The notes beneath the pieces are model-generated. The model had not been told where the DNA came from, made no database searches, and saw only the letters and a list, made by a program, of their open reading frames with translations. Source: JAAAOZ01 sp964496595 (GTDB lineage Bacteria; Chloroflexota; Anaerolineae; B4-G1; SLSP01). From it: a stretch of DNA of 64,000 nt. Shown here piece after piece: positions 33,228-42,600 of this stretch (positions within the stretch are counted from its first letter, which is position 1; each line of letters opens with the position of its first letter). The stretch is from NCBI GenBank assembly GCA_964496595.1, contig CAZCAI010000001.1, positions 1-64,000 of the forward strand, written 5' to 3'. Both the position numbers and the translations under genes were made by a program.

Positions 33228-34253
33228 TCAATCCGCTGATGTCTTACCCAGCAGCCGCTTTTTGATCGCGTCGGGGACGTTGCCGCTGGCCTCCAAGATG
33301 CGCAGCGTCTCTTCGGGTGTAGGCGGCGGCTCCGAGGGCGAGGCGATCAGATCGTCGGCCCCGGCGGATGTGCTCTCCGGCGTCTCCGAAGCGCCGGCCA
33401 GCCAGAGCAGCACGTCGGTGGGTGTGGCGGCGACGTGGATGTGAGCGGGGAGGGCACGTGGCTCCTCGCTGTGGATGAGCAGCGTGGGACGACGTAGTTT
33501 CTCGTTCCGCCGGATGCTGGCCAGGTCGTGGCCGAGGCAGCGCGCGGCTGCCGCTTCGGCGGTCTGGTGGAGGATCGGCTCCCAGGCGGGATTGCTCGGC
33601 GTCTGGGGCGGCAGCGGCGTGGCCAGGACGAGCCGTTCGTTTGCCAGATAGGCGCGCTCCTGCTTCGAGAGCGAGACCTGTTCCAGGCCCGCGTAGGTGA
33701 AAAGTAGAACCTCGCCGGCGGTGGCGCGCATCGCGTCCAACAACAGCGCCGCCTGCTCGCTGCCGTGGAAGGCGGCGGGCAGATACTCCTCGCCCAGCAC
33801 GATGCCCAGCGTTTCTTGCAGCAGTTCGCGCGTCGCCTCATCGGCGGTATCCAGGGGAGCGGGCGGCAGATAGAGGATCGGGCGCTGAAGTGGGGCGCGC
33901 GCGCCGCGATAGAAGAGCAGCGCGGGCCGGTGGCTGAGCGGCAGATCGCGCAGCCCGCCGGGATAGAGCGCTTCATCCCAACCCAGGGCGTCTGGTGCTT
34001 TGGAGGAGAACGACGCCGGTGGGCGCAGTTTCCGCGCCTCCTGGGGCGTCAATCCCAGCGAGGAGGCTTCCTGTGGCGAGCGCGCCAGGACATCCTCCAA
34101 CGATAAATCGCGCTTCTGCCAATCGGCCAAGAGGGTCTTGGCCCGTTGCGTCGCGAGGTTGCTCTCAAAAAGGAACCAATACCAGAGCGTGATATTTCGC
34201 TTTTCTTCCTCCGGGGCTTGCTCCATCTCTGTGGCTTCTTCTGAAGGTAACAT
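33228..34253 (-). CDS. DprA/Smf-like protein, divergent
   Basis: This 341-residue protein resembles DprA, the loader of RecA onto incoming single-stranded DNA in natural transformation. An N-terminal helical region (LWYWFLFESN, then LGLTPQEARKL) leads to LYPGGLRDLPLSHRPALLFYRGA, which matches the YP..L..L...P..L...G entry to the DprA Rossmann fold. After that the canonical glycine and arginine motifs are not visible, and the C-terminal winged helix is replaced by a proline-rich tail. It may have lost DNA binding or be a derived member. Its start overlaps the dtd stop by one base (TAATG), indicating coupling. Confidence in the fold is moderate, in the function low. Confidence 0.6.
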   Translation of the reverse strand: MLPSEEATEMEQAPEEEKRNITLWYWFLFESNLATQRAKTLLADWQKRDLSLEDVLARSPQEASSLGLTPQEARKLRPPASFSSKAPDALGWDEALYPGGLRDLPLSHRPALLFYRGARAPLQRPILYLPPAPLDTADEATRELLQETLGIVLGEEYLPAAFHGSEQAALLLDAMRATAGEVLLFTYAGLEQVSLSKQERAYLANERLVLATPLPPQTPSNPAWEPILHQTAEAAAARCLGHDLASIRRNEKLRRPTLLIHSEEPRALPAHIHVAATPTDVLLWLAGASETPESTSAGADDLIASPSEPPPTPEETLRILEASGNVPDAIKKRLLGKTSAD

Positions 34254-34702
34254 TACGCCGAGGCCTCCTTCTCCAGAAGGATCGTCACCGGGCCGTCGTT
34301 GACCAGCTCGACGGTCATGTAGGCTTGGAAGACGCCCGACTCGACGGGGACATTTTCCTTTTGGATCACGGCGATGAAATGCTCGACCAGCGGCTCGGCG
34401 ACCTCCGGCGGCGCCGCGTGCGCGAACGAGGGCCGGAAGCCGCGTCGGGGATCGCCGTAGAGGGTGAATTGTGAGACGACTAGTATCCGGCCTTCAATAT
34501 CCTTGACCGAGAGATTCATCTTACCCTCGTCATCGGGGAAGATGCGGAGATTGGCGGTCTTGTGCGCCAGCCAGCGCGCCTCTTCTTCAGTATCGCCCTC
34601 GCGGACGCCTAACAGTACCAGCAGGCCATCATCGATCTCCCCGACGGTCTCGCCCTCGGCGGCGACGGATGCGCGGGTCACTCGTTGCACTACGGCTCGC
34701 AT
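34253..34702 (-). CDS. dtd: D-aminoacyl-tRNA deacylase
   Basis: This 149-residue enzyme hydrolyses D-amino acids wrongly attached to tRNA. Both active-site signatures are present: SQFTLYGD (the SQxT motif, about residue 79) and NDGPVTILLE near the C terminus (the cross-subunit Gly-Pro motif). The N terminus MRAVVQRVTRASV is typical, which with the AAGGAG site nine bases upstream fixes the ATG at 34702. A longer frame begins inside the inverted-repeat element at 34721-34818. It is followed without a gap by the DprA-like gene. Upstream, the element separates it from acpS. Confidence 0.95.
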   Translation of the reverse strand: MRAVVQRVTRASVAAEGETVGEIDDGLLVLLGVREGDTEEEARWLAHKTANLRIFPDDEGKMNLSVKDIEGRILVVSQFTLYGDPRRGFRPSFAHAAPPEVAEPLVEHFIAVIQKENVPVESGVFQAYMTVELVNDGPVTILLEKEASA

Positions 34703-34720
34703 AAAAATTCTCCTTTCGTT

Positions 34721-34818
34721 AACCTTGCGAAGGTTCCAGATGACTATGCACACCAGAGGAGCTGGCGGTCAGGACATGAAGCTTCTGGGACGCGATAGTT
34801 TCTAACCTTCGCAAGGGT
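34721..34818. repeat. 98-bp inverted-repeat element, copy 1
   Basis: AACCTTGCGAAGGTT (34721-34735) and AACCTTCGCAAGGGT (34804-34818) are 15-bp ends matching as inverted repeats at 14 of 15 positions. It starts five bases after the acpS stop and ends just before the dtd ribosome-binding site. The interior (68 bp) is not similar to that of copies 2 and 3. Confidence 0.85.
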
Positions 34819-34823
34819 CGCGT

Positions 34824-35201
34824 TTATGACATCGCGACGACAAACGCGATGGCGAAGTCGCCATCGTGGCTCAGGCTGATGGCCCATTCGGTCAGGCCTT
34901 GGCGTTGGGCCAATTCCTCGGCGTGCTCGTGGAGGATCACGTAGGGCTTGCCGCTGCGCTCGTTCAGCACCTCGATCTCCTGCCAGCCGACGCCCAGCGG
35001 CGAGAGCATCCGCATTCCCACGCCGAGGGCCTTGGCCGTGGCTTCCTTGCCGGCGAAACGGGCGGCCAACTCGGCGGGGCGCTCGCGGCTGTACATTACC
35101 TCGGCGGGCGTGAAGACGCGCTCCAAAAAGCGCGGCCCGAAGCGCTCCAACGTGCGCGCGATGCGCGAGACTGCGATGAGATCGACGCCGGTGGCTAACA
35201 T
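34824..35201 (-). CDS. acpS: Holo-[acyl-carrier-protein] synthase
   Basis: This 125-residue protein transfers 4'-phosphopantetheine from CoA to acyl carrier protein. The AcpS motifs are clear: GVDLIAVSRI at the N terminus (Asp as magnesium ligand), RFAGKEATAKALG in the middle (Glu and Lys) and WAISLSHDGDFAIA (serine-histidine). Its length is standard. The start is the ATG at 35201, four bases beyond the stop of the upstream peptidase gene and behind a weak AAGG, so translation is probably coupled. It is part of the run peptidase, DUF433, peptidase, acpS, dtd, dprA-like. The inverted-repeat element begins immediately after its stop codon. Confidence 0.95.
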   Translation of the reverse strand: MLATGVDLIAVSRIARTLERFGPRFLERVFTPAEVMYSRERPAELAARFAGKEATAKALGVGMRMLSPLGVGWQEIEVLNERSGKPYVILHEHAEELAQRQGLTEWAISLSHDGDFAIAFVVAMS

Positions 35202-35205
35202 TGCC

Positions 35206-36525
35206 TTATGATGCTGGTGTCTCCGGCATCGGCGGCCCGGCGATGGCCAGCGCGAAGTTCTCTGGATCGAGCCATCGTTGCGCGGCGGCCTGGACATCCT
35301 CGGCGGTGATGGCCGTGATGATGTCGCGATAGCGCTGGAGGTAATCCAGGCCCAGTTGGTAGCGCTCGATGTTGATCAGCGACTGGGCGACGCCCTCGTT
35401 GGTCTCCAGTTGGAGCGGCAGGCTCCCGGTGAGGAAGGATTTGCTGTCGTTGAGTTCCTCCTTGGGGACGCGCTCCTCGCGGATGCGACGCAGCTCCTCC
35501 TGGATCAGCGTGACCGCGCGATCCAAGTTCATCGGGTTGACGCCAGCGATCACGCGCCATGGGCCGGGGCCTTTGCCGCCCTCGATGTGGCTGTAAGCGT
35601 AGTAAGCCAGTCCATTCTCCTCGCGCACTTTCTTGCCCAAACGGCCATACATCCCAAAAATGCCCAGGATGGTGTTGGTTACCCCGCACGCGATGAAATC
35701 GGGATGGAGGCGGGGCGGGCCGGGCCAGCCCAGCACAAGGTTGCTTTGCATCTTATCCGGGATGATCATCTGTCTTTCGCGGCGCTCGGTGATCGCGGGT
35801 ACGTTGGGCATAGGGACGCGCGCCGGGCGGCTGTGCTCCCAATCGCCGAAAGTTTCCCGCACGATGTCCAGCGCTTCCTTGGGCTTCACTGCGCCGACGA
35901 TGACCAACGTCAGCCCGTCGGGCGCGAAGTAGCGGCGATGAAAATCGACCAGATTCTCGCGCTGGATGCGCGCGACGGTATCGGTGTAGCCGGTGAGGCT
36001 GTGGTGATAGGGGTGATTGGCGGGATAGGCCAGCTCGTGGAAGGTGCGCGCGGCCATGCGACTGGTGCTATCACGCCGCTCCTGAATGTCGGTGAGGATT
36101 TCGGCGCGTACTTTCTCGACGTGCTTTTTGGGGAAAGCGGGGCGGCGCAGCAGATCGCCGATGAGGTCCATCAGTAGGGGCAGCGAGGAGGCCAGGCCCT
36201 TGGCGCTGAAGGAGCTGATGTGCGCGCCGGCGCTCAACCCAAAGCCCGCGCCGATGGCCTCCACCGCCTCATACAGATCCTCGAAGGAGCGGCGCTGTGT
36301 GCCGCGCTCCATCATATCCAACGTGAAGCTCGTCAGACCGTGCAGCTCGGTGGGTTCGTCCTGCGCGCCGGCCTCGACGTAGCCGCTGACCACCACCGCC
36401 GGGCTGGCGAAGTTCTCGCGCGCCAGCACGGTGATGCCGTTGGGCAGCGTCTCTCGCAGGGTGTCATCGGGGCCGGGTAAAGCGTGCGCGGATTGGCGCT
36501 GGCGTTGATATTGTCTGTTGTCCAT
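35206..36525 (-). CDS. M16 family peptidase homologue, non-catalytic subunit
   Basis: This 439-residue protein has the two-lobed M16 fold but lacks the zinc motif. Where HxxEH is expected it reads GLTSFTLDMMERG. It keeps the arginine and tyrosine of the C-terminal lobe (YGRLGKKVREENGLAYYAY) that act in the partner subunit of heterodimeric processing proteases. With the catalytic homologue encoded at 36781-38055 it should form a heterodimer that clips peptides; whether it is cytoplasmic or surface-bound is unclear, as no signal peptide is visible. The ATG at 36525 has GGAGGT about 12 bases upstream. A DUF433 gene lies between the two subunit genes. Confidence 0.9.
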   Translation of the reverse strand: MDNRQYQRQRQSAHALPGPDDTLRETLPNGITVLARENFASPAVVVSGYVEAGAQDEPTELHGLTSFTLDMMERGTQRRSFEDLYEAVEAIGAGFGLSAGAHISSFSAKGLASSLPLLMDLIGDLLRRPAFPKKHVEKVRAEILTDIQERRDSTSRMAARTFHELAYPANHPYHHSLTGYTDTVARIQRENLVDFHRRYFAPDGLTLVIVGAVKPKEALDIVRETFGDWEHSRPARVPMPNVPAITERRERQMIIPDKMQSNLVLGWPGPPRLHPDFIACGVTNTILGIFGMYGRLGKKVREENGLAYYAYSHIEGGKGPGPWRVIAGVNPMNLDRAVTLIQEELRRIREERVPKEELNDSKSFLTGSLPLQLETNEGVAQSLINIERYQLGLDYLQRYRDIITAITAEDVQAAAQRWLDPENFALAIAGPPMPETPAS

Positions 36526-36531
36526 AAATTG

Positions 36532-36741
36532 TCACGTACCTCCGGGTCTATCTGCTGAGTAGCTGAGAACGGCTTGAATATCCTCCGGCTCCAAATAGGG
36601 ATAGGCTGCTAGAATTTCTTCCCGGGTCATACCATTGGCGATCAGATTTAAGATCAGGGAGACCGTGATGCGCATACCGCGAATGCACGCTCGCCCACCT
36701 TTCACCCGTCGGTCAAAAGTGATGCGTTCTAGACCAAACAT
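36532..36741 (-). CDS. DUF433 domain protein
   Basis: This 69-residue protein matches the DUF433 family, small winged-helix proteins usually encoded beside a PIN-like DUF5615 nuclease as the antitoxin of a pair. The family pattern is complete: ITFDRRVKGGRACIRGMRITV, then LIANGMTREEILAAYPYLEPEDIQAVLSY. The ATG at 36741 has a strong GGGAGGAAGG site. No DUF5615 partner follows; the next gene, six bases on, is an M16 peptidase subunit. Either it is an orphan antitoxin left after loss of its partner, or it has been recruited into this operon, perhaps as a regulator. Confidence 0.85.
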   Translation of the reverse strand: MFGLERITFDRRVKGGRACIRGMRITVSLILNLIANGMTREEILAAYPYLEPEDIQAVLSYSADRPGGT

Positions 36742-36780
36742 TTCCTTCCTCCCTTTGCTGAATCCGTTAAGCGGATGTCT

Positions 36781-38055
36781 TCATCCTCCGTCTGCTGAGA
36801 TATACCATCCGACGGTGCGATTCTGGGGCGTCAGATAGCTCTGCGCCGCACGCCGCAGATCCTCGGCGGTCACGGCCTCCAGGCGATTGAGGTAGCGCAT
36901 AAACCACCCGTAATCCGCGAACATCTCACTGAATCCCAGCCAGAAGGCTTGATTGGTGATGCTCTCGCTGGAATAGGCGAAGAGCGCGCGCGCCTGGCTG
37001 CGCGCCTTCTCCAACTCCTGCTCGGCGACCCGTTCCTGTTGCAGGCGCTCGATCTCCGTGGTGAGCGCGGCTTCCACCTCCGCGATGTCGCGCTCCGGCC
37101 AGATCGTCGCTTGCAGGCGATAGAGGCCGGGATCGATGGTGGGGACGACGGAGCCGTGAATGTCGATAGCCAACTCGCGATCCACCAGCGCGCGGTAGAG
37201 GCGACTGGTGTAGTTCGTCAGGGCGCCGCCGCCGATCAGGAACGATGATCCGCCGCTGAGCACGGCGTTTAGCACGGTCAGGGCGAAGAAGTCCTTATCG
37301 CGCGCGGCCGGGGCGTGGAAGACGACCTGGAGATAGTGCGTGCCGCCTTGTCCCTTGATGGTGACGCGCCGCTCTTCCTCTTGTGGCGGCTCGGTAGCCG
37401 TCACCGGCGGGATCGCATCGCCTCTGGGAATCTCGGCGAAGTAGCGCTCGATCACGCGCTCAATCTCGCCGGCGTTGAAATCCCCGGCGATGGCCAGGAG
37501 CGCGTTGTTGGGCCGATAGTAGGTGCGGTAGTGGTGGTAGAGATCGTCGCGCGTGATCGCTTGGAGATCGCGGAGATGGCCCAGCGTCTCGTGGCCGTAG
37601 GGATGCGCCTGGAACGCGGCGGCGTCCACTGCCTCGGTCAGTTGGAAGCGCGGGGAGTTCTCTTTGCCCTGTCGCTCGCTGATGATCACCGTGCGCTCGG
37701 ATTCGACCTCCTCCTCGGTGATCATCACATTGCTCATCCGGTCCGACTCGATATCCAAGGCCAGCGAGAACTTGTGCGCCGGCAGCGTCTCATAGTAAGT
37801 GGTGAAGTCGTACCAGGTCATCCCGTTGAAAACGCCGCCCTCGCGGGCGATGGCTTGATCGGTGCTGCCGTTGGGCCAGCGCTCGGTGCCCTTGAAGAGC
37901 ATGTGCTCGACCCAGTGGGAGATCCCCGTGATGCCCTCGCGCTCGTTGCGGCTGCCCACGCGATACCATGCCCAAAAACTCACCACGGGCGCGGTGTGAC
38001 TCTCCCGGATGAGGATTTTGAGGCCGTTATCTAAGGTGGTGCGCAGTAGATTCAT
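36781..38055 (-). CDS. M16 family zinc peptidase, catalytic subunit
   Basis: This 424-residue protein carries the inverted zinc motif HxxEH as H47-W-V-E50-H51, with a distal glutamate at about position 120-127 (VESERTVIISERQ). This makes it the active partner of the non-catalytic homologue at 35206-36525. The N terminus (LDNGLKILIRESHTAPVVSFWAWYRVGSRNE) is typical of pitrilysin/processing peptidases. There is no signal peptide, so it is probably cytoplasmic or associated through its partner. The ATG at 38055 follows GAGGAG, and an ATTCNNN repeat leader precedes that. It is the first gene of a likely six-gene run that continues to the dprA-like gene. Confidence 0.95.
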   Translation of the reverse strand: MNLLRTTLDNGLKILIRESHTAPVVSFWAWYRVGSRNEREGITGISHWVEHMLFKGTERWPNGSTDQAIAREGGVFNGMTWYDFTTYYETLPAHKFSLALDIESDRMSNVMITEEEVESERTVIISERQGKENSPRFQLTEAVDAAAFQAHPYGHETLGHLRDLQAITRDDLYHHYRTYYRPNNALLAIAGDFNAGEIERVIERYFAEIPRGDAIPPVTATEPPQEEERRVTIKGQGGTHYLQVVFHAPAARDKDFFALTVLNAVLSGGSSFLIGGGALTNYTSRLYRALVDRELAIDIHGSVVPTIDPGLYRLQATIWPERDIAEVEAALTTEIERLQQERVAEQELEKARSQARALFAYSSESITNQAFWLGFSEMFADYGWFMRYLNRLEAVTAEDLRRAAQSYLTPQNRTVGWYISADGG

Positions 38056-38066
38056 AATAGCTCCTC

Positions 38067-38121
38067 AATTGCGAATTGCGAATGATGAATGGAGAATGGG
38101 AGAATGAAGAATTTAGAATGG
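38067..38121. repeat. Heptad repeat leader (ATTCNNN type) upstream of the M16 operon
   Basis: On the minus strand: ATTCTAA, ATTCTTC, ATTCTCCC, ATTCTCC, ATTCATC, ATTCGCA, ATTCGCA, ATTGAGGAG. The period is 7 bases with one 8-base unit, and the last unit merges with the ribosome-binding site. It is the longest of the seven leaders. Confidence 0.75.
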
Positions 38122-38219
38122 ACAAAGTTATACTCTATTCTCCACCCTTCCATACTTCTTACTCCCATACGCCCTACTCCATATTTACCAGGTTAGATTT
38201 GGATTGACTGAGGGGATGG

Positions 38220-39539
38220 TTACTCCACCCCTTCGCCGTTGTAGCCGCGACCAATGCCGCGATATTTGAATCCGATCTTGCGCACTTCGTCGGGATCGTA
38301 GACATTGCGACCGTCGACCAGGATCGGGCGATTCATCACCTGCTTGAGGTGAGCCAGATTGAGATGTTGGAACTCGTTCCATTCCGTCACCAGCACGAGC
38401 GCGTCGGCGCCGGTCGCGACGGCCTCCGCGCTGTCCATCATCTCGACCTCCGGCAGCAGCGGGCGCGCGTTCTCCGTCGCGACGGGGTCGTAGGCCCGCA
38501 CGTTGGCGCCCTCGCGCATAAATTGTCGCGCGATGTCAACCGACGGCGCGTCGCGCATATCATCGGTATTCGGCTTGAACGACAGCCCCAGCAGGCCGAT
38601 GGTCTTGCCCTTCAGGCTCTCGCCCATCAGCTCCTTGACCTTGCGCACGGGCGCTTTCCGTTGATCGGTGTTGATGTCGATCACAGCGCGGAGCAGGTGC
38701 GGGTGCCGCCCCTCGGTCTCCGCCATATAGGTGAGCGCCTTCACATCCTTGGGGAAGCAGGATCCGCCCCAGCCGATGCCCGCGTTCAAGAAGTGTGGGC
38801 CGATCCGTCGATCTAAGCCCATCCCGTAGGCGACCTCTTTCACATCCGCGCCCAGCGCCTCGCAGACGTTGGACATCTCATTGATGAAGGAAATCTTCGC
38901 GGCCAAGAAAGCGTTGGATGCGTACTTGATCATCTCCGCCGTGCGGAGGTCGGTGATCATAATGGTGCTGCGCAGTGGCAGGTGAAGCTGGGCGACCTTT
39001 TCGGCGGCGTCCTTGTCCGTCGATCCCAACACCGTGCGGTCGGGACTCATAAAGTCGCCGATGGCGCTGCCTTCACGCAGGAACTCCGGGCAGGAGACGA
39101 CGGAGAACTCCGGCGCGTCGGGGCGATGCTCGCGGATGATTTCGGCGACCCAATCGCCGGTGCCCACCGGGACGGTCGATTTGTTGACGATGATCATCGG
39201 GTGATTCATCACCTCGGCGATGCTCTCCGCCGCCATCCGCACGTAGCGCAGATCGGCCTGCCCATCGACATCGGAGGGCGTGCCCACCGCGATGAAGACA
39301 AAATCCGCATCCTTGAGCGCGTCCTCGTAGGAGGTCGTGAAGAGGAGCCGCCCGGCGCGCACATTGCGCTCCACCAGATCCTCCAGCCCCAACTCGTAGA
39401 TGGGCATGATGCCCTTCTTGAGGTTCGCGATGCGCTCCTCGTTGATATCTAAGCAGGTGACCTTGTTGCCCAGATCGGAGAAGCACGCGCCGCTCACCAA
39501 TCCGACATAACCTACCCCGATAACCGTGATGTTTTTCAT
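38220..39539 (-). CDS. ugd: UDP-glucose 6-dehydrogenase
   Basis: This 439-residue enzyme oxidises UDP-glucose to UDP-glucuronate with two NAD+, feeding capsule, exopolysaccharide or glycan synthesis. The N-terminal Rossmann motif is ITVIGVGYVGLVSG. The catalytic cysteine C261 lies in GGSCFPKD. KSTVPVGTG and the second Rossmann domain (KGKTIGLLGLSFKPNTDDMRDAP) are present. Length is standard. The ATG at 39539 follows AAAGGAG. It stands alone on the minus strand, divergent from metH, with a 165-bp gap to the M16 leader downstream. The product could serve glycosylation by the membrane protein at the right edge, but there is no direct link. Confidence 0.97.
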   Translation of the reverse strand: MKNITVIGVGYVGLVSGACFSDLGNKVTCLDINEERIANLKKGIMPIYELGLEDLVERNVRAGRLLFTTSYEDALKDADFVFIAVGTPSDVDGQADLRYVRMAAESIAEVMNHPMIIVNKSTVPVGTGDWVAEIIREHRPDAPEFSVVSCPEFLREGSAIGDFMSPDRTVLGSTDKDAAEKVAQLHLPLRSTIMITDLRTAEMIKYASNAFLAAKISFINEMSNVCEALGADVKEVAYGMGLDRRIGPHFLNAGIGWGGSCFPKDVKALTYMAETEGRHPHLLRAVIDINTDQRKAPVRKVKELMGESLKGKTIGLLGLSFKPNTDDMRDAPSVDIARQFMREGANVRAYDPVATENARPLLPEVEMMDSAEAVATGADALVLVTEWNEFQHLNLAHLKQVMNRPILVDGRNVYDPDEVRKIGFKYRGIGRGYNGEGVE

Positions 39540-39674
39540 ACACTTAGCTCCTTTGTTTGTAGTATAATGTTATGGTTGTGTTAGTGATTCTAAGATTCTG
39601 GTCGAAGTGATGATACCACACTTATACGGTTTGCCAAAACTGATTGCTATAGAGCGTGTGAGGGGGATTGGGTA

Positions 39675-42600
39675 ATGGATGAGGTTATGAATACAATGGA
39701 TGAAATAATACCTTGGACGAATCGGCGGTATTTGGATGCAGTGGCCGATCACGTGGTGCTCTTTGATGGCGCGACGGGCACCGAGTTGGCTAAGTACGGG
39801 CCTGGCCCGGCGGACTTCGGCGGCGAGCGCACCGCGGGCCTGATGGAGATGTTGCTCTTTCATCGCCCGGAGGTTGTGGCGCAGGTGCACGCGACCTACT
39901 TCGAGGCCGGCGCCGAGGTGGTGGAGACGAACACCTTCCGGGGCAATCGCGTGAGCCTGGCGGAGTTCGGCGTCGCGGATCGCGCGCTGGAGATCAACCG
40001 CCGGGCGGCGGAGATCGCCCGGCAGGCGGCGGATCGCGTCACGGCCGATAGTGGGCGTCCGCGTTTCGTCGCCGGCGCGATGGGGCCGACGGGCAAGTTG
40101 CCCTCGTTGGAGAAAATGGAGAGAATGGAAGAGGACGTGACCTTCGACGAGATCGCGACGGTCTACGCGGAGCAATCGCGCGGCCTGCTCGAGGGCGGCG
40201 TCGATCTGCTGCTGCTGGAGACTCAGCAGGATCTCCTGGAGCTGAAAGCCGCGATTCAGGGCATCTGGCGGACGTTCCGCGCTCTGAATCAGCGCGTGCC
40301 GATTCAGGCGCAGATCACGTTGGACGTCCACGGGCGCATGCTCACCGGGCCGAGCGTTGAGGCGGCGCTGGCGACGCTGGCCGCGCTGCCCGTGGACGTG
40401 ATCGGCCTGAATTGCTCCACGGGGCCGGAGGAGATGCGCGGCGCCATCCGGCGCTTGCTGGCGCTGACGCAACATCCTGTCTCGGTGCTGCCCAACGCGG
40501 GCATGCCGGAGAGCGTGGACGGGCGCGCGGTCTATCACATGGCGGCGGAGCCGTTCGCGGATGCGCTGGCGACCTTCGTCGCGTGGGGCGTGCGCATCGT
40601 GGGTGGATGCTGCGGTACCGGCCCGGAGCATATCCGGCAGATCGCCTCCGCCCTTACGGATGTCGATATCCCTCAACCCCGCCCTGTGTCCCTTGCCTCT
40701 TACCCCGTGCCCCTTGTTTCCTTGCCCTACGTCGCCAGCAATGTCGAGGCGGTGGCGTTGCATCAGGAGCCGCGCCCGCTGTTGGTCGGCGAGCGCGTCA
40801 ACACGCAGGGATCGCGCAAGGCGCGTCGTTTGATCTTGGCCGAGCAGTACGACGCGCTGGTGGCGCTGGCCGAGTCGCAGGTTGCGTCGGGCGCGCACGT
40901 GTTAGATGTCTGCGTGGCGCTCACAGAGCGCGCGGACGAGATCACGACGATGCAGCGCGTGGTGAAGCTGTTGACGCTTAACTCGTCGGCGCCGCTGATG
41001 ATCGACACGACCGATCTGGCGGTGATGCGCGCGGCCCTGGCGACCTATCCCGGACGCGCGATTATCAACTCGGTGCATCTGGAGGCCGGCGAGGGGCGGG
41101 CGCGGCGCATCTTAGCGCTGGCGCGCGACTTCGGTGCGGCGGTCGTCGCGTTGACCATCGACGAGCAGGGGATGGCGAAGACGGCGGAGCGTAAGATGGC
41201 GATTGTTGAGCGTTTGTATCACCTGGCCGTGGACGAGATGGGCTTGCCGCCGCACGCCATGATCTTCGATCCCCTGACCTTCACGCTGGCGACCGGGGAC
41301 GCGGACTCGGCGGGGGCAGCTGTGGCGACGCTGACGGCGCTGGAGCAGATCAAGGCGCGCTATCCCCAGGCGCTGATCAACCTGGGCGTGAGCAACGTCT
41401 CCTACGGCCTGACGCCGCGCGCGCGCCACGTGCTCAACAGCGTCTTCCTCTATCGCGCCGTGGAGGCCGGCCTGGATATGGCCATCGTCAATCCCGCGCA
41501 GATCACGCCCTACCCGGAGATCGCGCCGGAAGTCCGCGCCTTAGCCGAGGATGTGATTTTCAACCGGTCGCCGTCGGCGCTGCAAGACTACATCGCTTAT
41601 TTTGCGGATCAAGAGGAAACGGATGAATTGGCAGTTGACGAAAGCGCCGCGCTGCCGCCTCACGAGCAGCTCTATCAGGCGATCCTCCATCGGCGCCGCG
41701 AGGGCGTCGAGGCGTTGGTGGATGCGACCTTGGAAGAGGAGGAGATGGCGCCCCTCGCGGTGCTCAACGATGTGCTGTTGCCCGCGATGAAGAAGGTGGG
41801 CGAGCGCTTCGGCGCGGGGGAGTTGATCCTCCCCTTCGTGCTCCAATCCGCCGATGTGATGAAGGCCGCGGTTGCGCAGCTTGAACCGCACTTGGAGAGC
41901 ACCCAGGGGGTCAGCAAGGGAACGATTGTGCTGGCGACCGTCTTCGGCGATGTGCATGACATCGGCAAGAATCTGGTGCGGACGATTTTGGAGAATAACG
42001 GCTACGCGGTGCATGATCTGGGCAAGCAGGTGCCGATGACGGAGATCGTCGATGCGGCAGTGGAGCGGCGCGCCGATGCGATTGGCCTGAGCGCGCTCCT
42101 GGTGGCGACCAGCCGCCAGATGGCCTTAGTCGTCGAGGAGTTGCATCGCCGGGGATTGCAGATCCCGGTGTTGGTGGGCGGCGCGGCGATCAACGCCGAC
42201 TTCGCGCAGCGCATCGCGCAGTGCGACGCCGGCGAGATCTATCGCGGCGGGGTCTTCTATTGCGAGGACGCCTTCGAGGCGCTCCAGGTGCTGGAGAACA
42301 TCGTGCTCTTCACGCCGCCCCCGCCGCCAGAGGATCATGATCACGAGCATGAGCGCGCAGTATCGGCCCCCAGCGCGGAATGTGCAACCTGCGGGACGGC
42401 GTGCGCGCTCTCGGCGCTGCAATCTGGGCCGGATACGATCCCCGCGCCGCCGTTCTGGGGCTATCGCGCCGAGATGGATGTGCCGTGGGCGGAGTTGGCG
42501 GAGCTGTTGGATCACAAGCGTCTTTTCCGGGTGGGTTGGGGCGCGAAAAGCGCGACCGGCGAGCAGTGGGAGGCCGTGCGCGCCGATTTCGAGGCGCGGT

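Noticed and set aside
36532..36741. Calling the DUF433 protein a functional antitoxin
   Set aside because: No DUF5615 or other toxin gene is adjacent, so only the domain is reported.
39569..39674. B12 riboswitch before metH
   Set aside because: The leader is only about 100 bp, lacks a recognisable B12-box and is AT-rich; no aptamer fold could be supported.
39570..40898. Minus-strand open frame of 442 codons overlapping metH
   Set aside because: metH has complete domains and catalytic residues on the plus strand; this frame is Arg/His/Gln-rich antisense sequence.
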